Below are positions 57,170 to 64,000 of a stretch of 64,000 nucleotides of DNA, one piece after another; the stretch's first letter is position 1, and each line of letters opens with the position of its first letter. This DNA is from Cyclospora cayetanensis (Eukaryota > Apicomplexa > Conoidasida > Eucoccidiorida > Eimeriidae). The stretch lies in NCBI RefSeq assembly GCF_002999335.1, contig NW_020312258.1, positions 372,001-436,000 on the forward strand. Reading direction: 5' to 3'. A program made the position numbers and the translations under genes. Under the pieces are notes generated by a model. The model had not been told where the DNA came from and searched no databases. It was given only the letters and a program-made list of their open reading frames with translations.

Positions 57170-60100
57170 AGGTGACAAAGGCCGGTGTGCAAGTTGATAA
57201 AAAGGCACGATCTGTCTGCCGAACAAATGATTATGGATGCGTCGATGAGCTCATGCCAACCCAAGACGTATGACGGCCGTAAGGTTGGACGAGTACTCGA
57301 ACATTTCATCGGCCTAGTGAAGATGTGCCACGCTTGGGGACCCATGAAAGAAAAGGAACGAGGGATGCATGGGGAGGTTTTTTCACATAGAAAAGCTTGC
57401 AGATGATGGGTTGATTCACGTAGAAGAAATCGTTGACCTGCAAGAATTGCTGCAGTGCAAGCCGCAATGCGCGCGCTGACTCGTCTCTGCATGCCGTGAT
57501 CTGCTCAACAGCAAGCTTTCAGAAGACGAGACTGGTGAAGCAGAAGGCGATATCAAGTTTCGGTCCTATCTGCATGATATATGACTTACATGTGGAGTTT
57601 GCGGTCTAGGGTTTCAGGGTTTACGGTTTACCGTGGAACACGACAAGATACTGTGAATGGGGGACCTAATGAATGGCCCACATGCGGCCGCAGCCGCACG
57701 CTGTGAAGGTTAGTGTGTCAAGAAGCACAGGGAAAGAGTAAGTCTTGGTCTGCCGAGCAATGATCACTTCATCCGTGCAAGCGCGGTAGAGTCGATGCCT
57801 CAACAGGGCCAGGCTGACTCTCTATGTGGGCGGCACATTAGCGCAGTGAGAGAAGGCAGTTGTAAGCATGCAGCCCGTCTTAGTTACTCCGTATCTGGTT
57901 CTTTGGTAAAGAGTTCTACCGACCGTTTGGCCGAGGAGCATAAAGAATGAATAAGTAATAAGGAGGGGCTCGTGGGCATGCTAGTTAATGGCGTTCTGCT
58001 TTGAGGCTGCCTTCCTGCTGGTCATCCAGCACACCATGGTAAGCTAGTCCTGTCCTTAGCGCACGCTGGTTTCCGCGCTGCCGATTCTTCTACACTATGA
58101 AGAAGAGGTGAAGCAATATACCGGTGATACTTCGAGAAAAGTTGCAGGAACTGGCAAGCGCTTTGGGACGTGCCGGTGTTGGTGCCAACAAAAGGGAGGT
58201 GGCGCATGTGCGTTCGCTTTTATCCCCTGACCAGGAATAATGTGGACCAGACGTTCCTGATGCCGCATATTCGACAAACCGCACGTGTTAAGACTTCTTG
58301 GCATCTGAAATCACAAAAGCTTTCTTTGAATTCCCCAAGCACCCTGATGACAGACACAAACGGCTTTCCGCACTCGCATCCGCAAACTCAAGCATACCCG
58401 TATGACGTTTAAACTTGTGAGTCCTTTACTTAAACTACAACGGCCACTTACTAAGGGATATTATGAGCCTATCAAGGAGCAGTGTAAGTTTGTCTAAGTG
58501 GACGACGTCTTGCTACAAGCCTGAAACGTTCAAGAACATCTAGAGTGCCTACAGCATGCGCTTCAGCTGCTGCAAGAGAAGCAGTGGTACGCACAGGCAC
58601 GTCAGGGCTCATTGCACATGAGAATACTTGCAGTCCCGGAATCAGCTGGAGGAATTAGACCTGATCTGGCGAAATGCGAAGAAAGGCCTGGCCTTTCCCT
58701 TTATGCACTCACACAGACATTACGAATTTTTGCACGGTTGAATCTTAGAACCGAAATTTCATTTATGTATTTGTTCGGATTAATGCTTTATTGACTCATA
58801 TACCCGAAAAACGACCCAGTTTATGACCGGGCCAGAGGTGTTTGGGCCGCTCAGCAGCTCCACGCCTTCTCCGGTGCTTGTGCTGGCCGAATATGAATGC
58901 CATTGCTTCCTAAATATCGATGCCAACGGCGCAATGGTGACTGTTATTTGCCTCTAATAGTTTTGGCATATCGGGCTTTAGTCTCATTGCTACAGCAAGC
59001 AGCGATATCCGGCCAGGAAAAAAAATTTTATGCGGCCTGGTAGGGCATCAAAAAGTGCTTGCATTATTGAGATAGGTAGCATACGGCTGTCCAGGTTGAC
59101 CTTATGCACCTTACTAAGATTTTCAGATCTTTGGTATGTCTAGAGTCGTTTGCTGGCTTTGAATTCTACCGCGGCACGAATGTCCGGTGAAACGGAATAA
59201 GGCATCGCTAACATTGACACTATCGTGAACTTGCGAGCCGCCATCAATTCACAGTTGTGCGGCTCGACCGCTCTTGTCTATGCTGATTCACGGATCCAGT
59301 AAAATTGGGTGATCTCATGCCGTTGACACAAATTTATCCCCCAATGCTGCCGAGATACAAATCGGCAGCCAGATGAAGCACTACCGCACTGATGGCGGCG
59401 TGCAGTGGCTCAACACAGTGGAGGTTCCGTCAACTGTACATACCAACTTCAGTTTACAGTGTCGATCCCCCCAAAGCATATAATCATGTTTCTTCGTCCA
59501 TGGTGGGATTCATACTACAGTAAAGAAGCTCTTACGGTCTGTCTGGTGGCCTGAGAAGAGTCCCACAGCGGAGAAGTATGCATTGTGATGCCCGGATTCT
59601 CGGCAGCTGAAACGGCCAAATTTTCCTGAACAGATATTTTGCAAGGTCGTCCGATTTCTTCGAAGATTCAGGTTGGTTCGACAGTAAAACGTCATTGTAG
59701 GTCTGCCAGATGCACTGGTCAGAATAGTATCGACGTCGTTGTCTACAGATAAAGCAAATTCACTTATCTATCACGTGCTCCAGCTCTAGCACGGGTGTCA
59801 CTCACGTGTTATTTTCAAACATCTGAAAGCTACATTTATTCTTCAGAAGTATCATAACGGGTAAGGGTACTAGATTTGCTAGTGCATTCTAGCGGGCCTT
59901 TCTGACCCGCTTACACTATGATTATTATGTGACCACTGCGAACGGCCGTGAGGCAAATGGGGAGAAAAAGAGAAGCAATTGCAATGTTCTGCAAAATCAG
60001 CTACTCTGATTATAAAACCAATTGTTTGGCTGGAGCTTATTGCTTGTACTGAGTAGATCTTTTATGTGACAATCCATTCGTATAACCGTTGCTCTCCCAA

Positions 60101-60210
60101 ATCCCTGGTATCCTTTGAGAAGGCCTCTCCATTTCTGTCTTGCACCGGATGATGCGCGGAAAGCAGGTACTCCTAGCAGCAGATGGACCTAGAGAACAGG
60201 TGACTAGTGC
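57170..60210 (+). mobile_element. Relic of a Ty3/gypsy-type LTR retrotransposon, copy B (gag, RT, RNase H, integrase)
   Basis: The elements occur in Ty3/gypsy order, each broken by stops or frameshifts. They are: a gag-like segment shared with copy A ('LIKRHDLSAEQ', near 57195); an RT palm A block ('AFFEFPKHPDDRHK', near 58315-58360); an RT 'VDDVLL' block with the preceding Tyr codon replaced by a stop (near 58495-58515); and 'GGIRPDLAKCEE' (near 58645). RNase H remnants follow: 'PVLVLAEYECHCFLN' (near 58875-58920) and an 'EKKFYAAW' block (near 59015-59070). The integrase is marked by a zinc-binding-type 'GGIHTTVKKLLRSVWWPE' (near 59500-59555), a catalytic-core remnant 'GTRFASAF' (near 59868) and 'TTANGREANGEKKRSN' (near 59930). 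The Gag zinc finger present in copy A is deleted. No open frame could encode a working polyprotein. Ends and terminal repeats were not identified; the 3' limit is approximate. Confidence 0.82.
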
Positions 60211-62984
60211 ATGCCGCTACATGCACAGAGCTGATGGAAGACAAGTGCGGAACTGTGATGGACGGTAGCTATATGTGGATTCCAGGCATAAAAATTCGAT
60301 CCTGGCGGAATGGCAGGCTCTACGATGTGCATTCGAAAATGCTTAGACGAAGACATTTGCAGTCAGGTGGCTAAGATGGTTGGCATTCGCTTGAAAATCA
60401 ATGCTCTTATTGAATCTAGTGATTGGCCAAAATGTCACACTTGCCAGAAATCACCGATATTCGCTTTCTGGAAATGGTTCGACACTCCTCAGTATACTCG
60501 CAAACCGTGCCGCGCAAGCAAGTGACCTGTGTGGCAGTGGATGATCCACAGGTGGCCGTAGCAGTGATGGACCCTGGCTATCAATGGGCACCGACGAAAC
60601 TGTAAATAAGAGCTTTTAGTGAGCTGGGGTGGCGAATGCCAGCCTTCTTGGTGTACAGAGGAGCCGTTGAGAGCTCCGTTGCCCAGACAAGAATTTGCGG
60701 CTCTGCTGGGCTGACAACGCTAGTCGCCAAAGAAGCTGTCCCTGGCGCTCCTCGGAGATTTTTCTTTCCCAGCGCATGCTCAACCTGAATCCCTACCTCC
60801 TTCTATGACTATCACCTGGGGACTCGCTAGCTACTGTTTTGATGGTATTCTCTACACTCAGATATATGCGCAGCCAGTCCCAGGTATGTTGTACTTACAT
60901 ACATACCTATTCCCCCGTTGGGCCTTGCTTTCAACTATGTTGCACGCTCAGGGCGTCGTTGCATGCAGATGCTACGCTATGAGGCATGGAGGCAGCACCG
61001 AAGCAGCGCATATTTTATTTCCCTTCACACATTTTACTGGTCGTCCTTTTTCACGTAGCAGGAGACACACACGAATTTTCGCTCTCATGACAGCGAGCCT
61101 GTGCGCCTCCAGAGTCGAGTTGATTTGTTCCCTCTTTCGGTATTGGTTAGTGTGTGAATCTCCTCCAGTCATTTTCACCTAAGCTACCGAGATACACACT
61201 TGCATTTCGAGAAAGCACTGTTTTCGGGTTTCGGCGTGCCTGGGGAGTAATGATAGTGCAAGAACTCTTCAGCTGTTTTAGCGAGCAGTTGCTTCCGACA
61301 AACAGGTAGGATTTATATGCACGTGTGCTTTGAAACTGAGAGGAACATCGTAGTCGGTTAAGCTACACTCAGGCACCTTCAACTACACTAGACACACGAA
61401 AGAAAGAATTGGTAGAGCATGACGGATTGGTGTTTTCTTTCATACGCCTTCTTGATTGTTGTAGAGTCGTTTTGGCTCAGCACAAGAAGGCGCACTAATA
61501 TGTACGCGTCCGCTAGGTGCTGTGTGCAACTAGCTGTGAATGTTAAAAGTGCTCAGAGGGCGCGGCAATCCGCACCCTAGGAGTTGTCTATTTTTCTCCC
61601 CTCACCGCCAAATTTACACTGGGTGTCGAGTTAAGTGTCTCTCCCTACCGCGGGGACCTTAGAGGAAGCGATACGACGACATGCAGGCACAACGTTTGAA
61701 TACTAGGCATGAAGCGTGAGTGCATCTACTTACCTTCTGAGACGCGATCAGGCATGCACCATAGCGCGGCCCTTAACCACATCAGTTCGAGGCTGAGCCT
61801 CGCCCCGGCTTCTTTCAGTTGGCTTCTAAAAAAAATCAAATTTTACGAAGAACCTCTCCCCACTCATTGCTGCTAATTGGCCGGAAACGCGGCATAGGGG
61901 GATGCTGCAGTCGGAACAGCCTCGGAAAAGCTATGCAGCTCGACATCAGCATCGAACGTGTGTGTATTTCGATAGAGAAGTGCCATGAACGCCCCTAGCA
62001 GCAGCGCTTCGTCTGCGGCGATGCTTGCTGGGAGCGAGCCGGGTAGGCGTTGTTGATGTGTGCCTGCAGAAGCACAATGCTGGAGACACAGCAAAAATGT
62101 GTTTTCCAGTGTACAACATGCGTTACAGCAGATCTGTTTCGTGCAGACCGTGCGCCGCAGCCCCACGAGTACGCTGGATGCATGCATGGCATGCATGCCC
62201 TTGAAGGTTGAGAAGCTTAGGTATAGCGGAGAACTGCACTCCTTCCGTTCAAAGTAATAGAATTCTTTCAAAATATGGAAATCAGGCTTCGTGTTTTGGG
62301 AAACGCGCCACAACAACAAGGGAGATTTTACCTCCAGCAGCGCGAGGATTAGCACTTCCAAATCGAGGGTGTTTACAGCCTCATTGCTCTAAACTCGTAG
62401 CCTTACACTTTAGTACCCTAATTGGTACATCGGAGGATTGTATTCCTCCGCGCTGGGGCCTTGTGGCTCCTTATTTCTTTTTATGCCTTCTCTCTCTCTC
62501 TCACTCTGTCTACACAGCGGCAGCTAGTCCTGTATAGCGGCGGCTGCTGCCGCCTTCCTGCTGCAGCAGGACGGCAGCAGCAGGAAGGCGGCACGGCAAT
62601 CCCAGCGACCTTATGAGGGCTGCGCGTTGCCGCGAAACGCAAGAAGGCTCCTTTTTACTACTTTAGAGGCATTTGCAAGCCCCCTGGGGGTGTTGGCTGT
62701 GCGTTAGGGTGCTTCCGCTGGGCAGGAACTCTATCGTCCTGTGTACGTCCAGCGGCGTTTCGCCGGTTAGAGGCATGCTACCAGCCTGCACGAGCTGCAG
62801 TCGTGTCATCACTCAAAGTGTTTCTACGCGTAGCTTTCTTTCCCACCTCCTGCACACGCCTTTCGTGCTTGCTGTAAGGCGCAGCGCGGGGGGAGGGGGG
62901 CCTGGAGGCTCGTAGAACGGCCTCTAAGTGGGATCGCAAGGAGACGCGTTATAAATATCTCTGTTTTCAAACTATTCGCGCGAA
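60211..62984. other. Intergenic, with possible further retroelement debris at the left
   Basis: The first few hundred bases may still belong to copy B, but I cannot align them to a known domain. The rest has only short frames. A perfect inverted repeat lies at 62548-62593. The promoter of the last gene presumably lies in the final few hundred bases. Confidence 0.4.
62548..62593. repeat. Perfect inverted repeat: 17-base stem, 12-base loop
   Basis: Left arm 'tgccgccttcctgctgc' (62548-62564) is the exact reverse complement of 'gcagcaggaaggcggca' (62577-62593). The loop is 62565-62576. It is intergenic, about 390 bases before the ATG of the last gene. Confidence 0.9.
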
Positions 62985-64000
62985 ATGCCGCTCTTGAAGC
63001 CGCGCGAGCGGCTCCTCAAGTCTGCCATCGCTGCCGAGGCACGACTGCGGTACAAAGGCCGTCGCATGCACAAGAGATTTCGCAGTTGGGCACAGCACCG
63101 GTAAGCCCTTTGCTGCGTAGAAATAGGTGTATATACCTATTTAATGGGAGCTGGTGCTTTTCGGCTACGCCGCTGTGCGTTGCTAGCCGCGCCAAGTGCC
63201 TCCTGGCTGTCGCCTTTGCACGAGCGCATGCGGGGGCGTTTCGACGACCACCTCTACGTGTGCAGCGTAGAAAAGGAGGCTTCCTTTGTTTGAGGGAGCT
63301 AGTCTGTCTATGTGGGAGCATCCGACTGCCCGGCTAGTGCCCCTTTGTTTGTGGCTACGCTCTGATAGGGGTGTGTCTCGGGATGCACACACGTGCATGT
63401 GCATATGTGTGTATGTGGTTGTCTCAGCGTGCGGCAGTACTGGCTTCCCCAGCGGGTGTCTCTGCATGCGGATGCAGCAGAAATGAATCCCGCGTATTTG
63501 AGTGCGGCTGTGCAGAAGGCTGCGACGTTGCGCAAGCACGACGCCGCTCTATGGTATGTGTGGGTAGCGTGGGAGCCGTGCAGAGGCTTGCCAAGGTGTA
63601 GAGAGAGGGAGGGGGGAGTTGAGTGTGTGACGAGGGCTTAGTTGCGCTCGTATTATGTCGACAAGAGTAGAGCAGCGTCTTCCACAGTCCGGAGAAGCGG
63701 TGTGTCAGCATTTGGCATCATAAAAAATGACGGATTAAGGGGAAATTTCAAGAACTGAGAGAGCTTTGCGCGCGCGTGTCTCTGCCCTACGTAGGTTTGG
63801 CTTTGCTCGAAGGGCACAAGACGTGGCGGATAGCTGCACACCTTACCAATTGGGGTATCTTTTTTACGGGTAGGACGGGAAGCTGAGTGTCAGCATCTCG
63901 GTGATGTCTTTGCATAGAGCCAGTCGGATGCGCAAGAGGGGCAGCGTGAAGGAAAGCAAGGGAGGGAGCATCTTGACTGAGGGAGGGGTGCCAACTGCGT
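62985..64000 (+). CDS. Unrecognised gene, first three exons (3' truncated by window)
   Basis: Exon 1 (62985-63100) starts at an ATG and encodes a basic N-terminus ('MPLLKPRERLLKSAIAAEAR'). Exon 2 is 63428-63553 and exon 3 is 63795-63869, each with GT..AG borders and matching phases. The next intron begins at 63870 and runs off the window. The joined peptide is Ala/Arg/Leu-rich and helical. The exon 2/3 junction reads 'ALWFGFARRAQDVADSC', then 'YQLGYLFYG'. That rhythm recalls the helical repeats before RAP domains in apicomplexan organelle RNA-binding proteins, but this is only an impression. A basic N-terminus would fit organelle import. Confidence 0.6.

Overview
The window is nuclear DNA from a eukaryote with intron-rich genes. 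The best fit is a coccidian apicomplexan of the Eimeria/Cyclospora type. The reasons are the protein set, CAG/CTG tracts inside coding exons, very frequent GCATGC words, GT..AG introns packed with (TATG)n, (TA)n and pyrimidine repeats, and degenerate TTTAGGG-like runs. I cannot fix the species from sequence alone. No operons, CRISPR arrays or prokaryotic promoters are present. Exon structures were built by hand from splice-site consensus, reading phase and similarity to known families.

Layout. (1) <1-4069 (+): 3' part of a glutamine-rich gene, probably continuing into small downstream exons. (2) 6695-10620 (+): XAP5/FAM50 nuclear protein, 7 exons. (3) 12721-22536 (+): a very long Na+/H+ exchanger (CPA1 family) with an SOS1-like cytoplasmic tail, 11 exons. 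(4) 25044-27710 (+): PrsW-type intramembrane metalloprotease homologue, 5 exons. (5) 28835-30742 (-): ribosome-biogenesis factor MAK16, 4 or 5 exons. (6) 32700-34710: relic of a Ty3/gypsy-type retrotransposon (copy A). (7) 36224-45081 (+): SERCA-type Ca2+-ATPase, 17 exons, 1057 codons in one consistent frame. (8) 47681-50137 (+): single-exon multi-membrane-span protein. (9) 52268-54918 (+): RsmE-family rRNA m3U methyltransferase, 6 exons. (10) 55048-55368 (+): possible small membrane protein. (11) 57170-60210: second Ty3/gypsy relic (copy B) with decayed RT, RNase H and integrase. (12) 62985->64000 (+): first exons of an unrecognised gene cut by the right edge.

The genes do not form one pathway. 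The nearest to a theme is ion homeostasis: the plasma-membrane-type Na+/H+ exchanger and the SERCA pump, which in coccidia supports calcium stores. MAK16 and RsmE both serve ribosomes, but in different compartments or steps. I found no multi-gene novel system. The most interesting items are the PrsW-like protease, the SOS1-type tail on the exchanger, the paired retrotransposon relics with an unusual Gag zinc finger, and the strongly strand-asymmetric intronic minisatellites.
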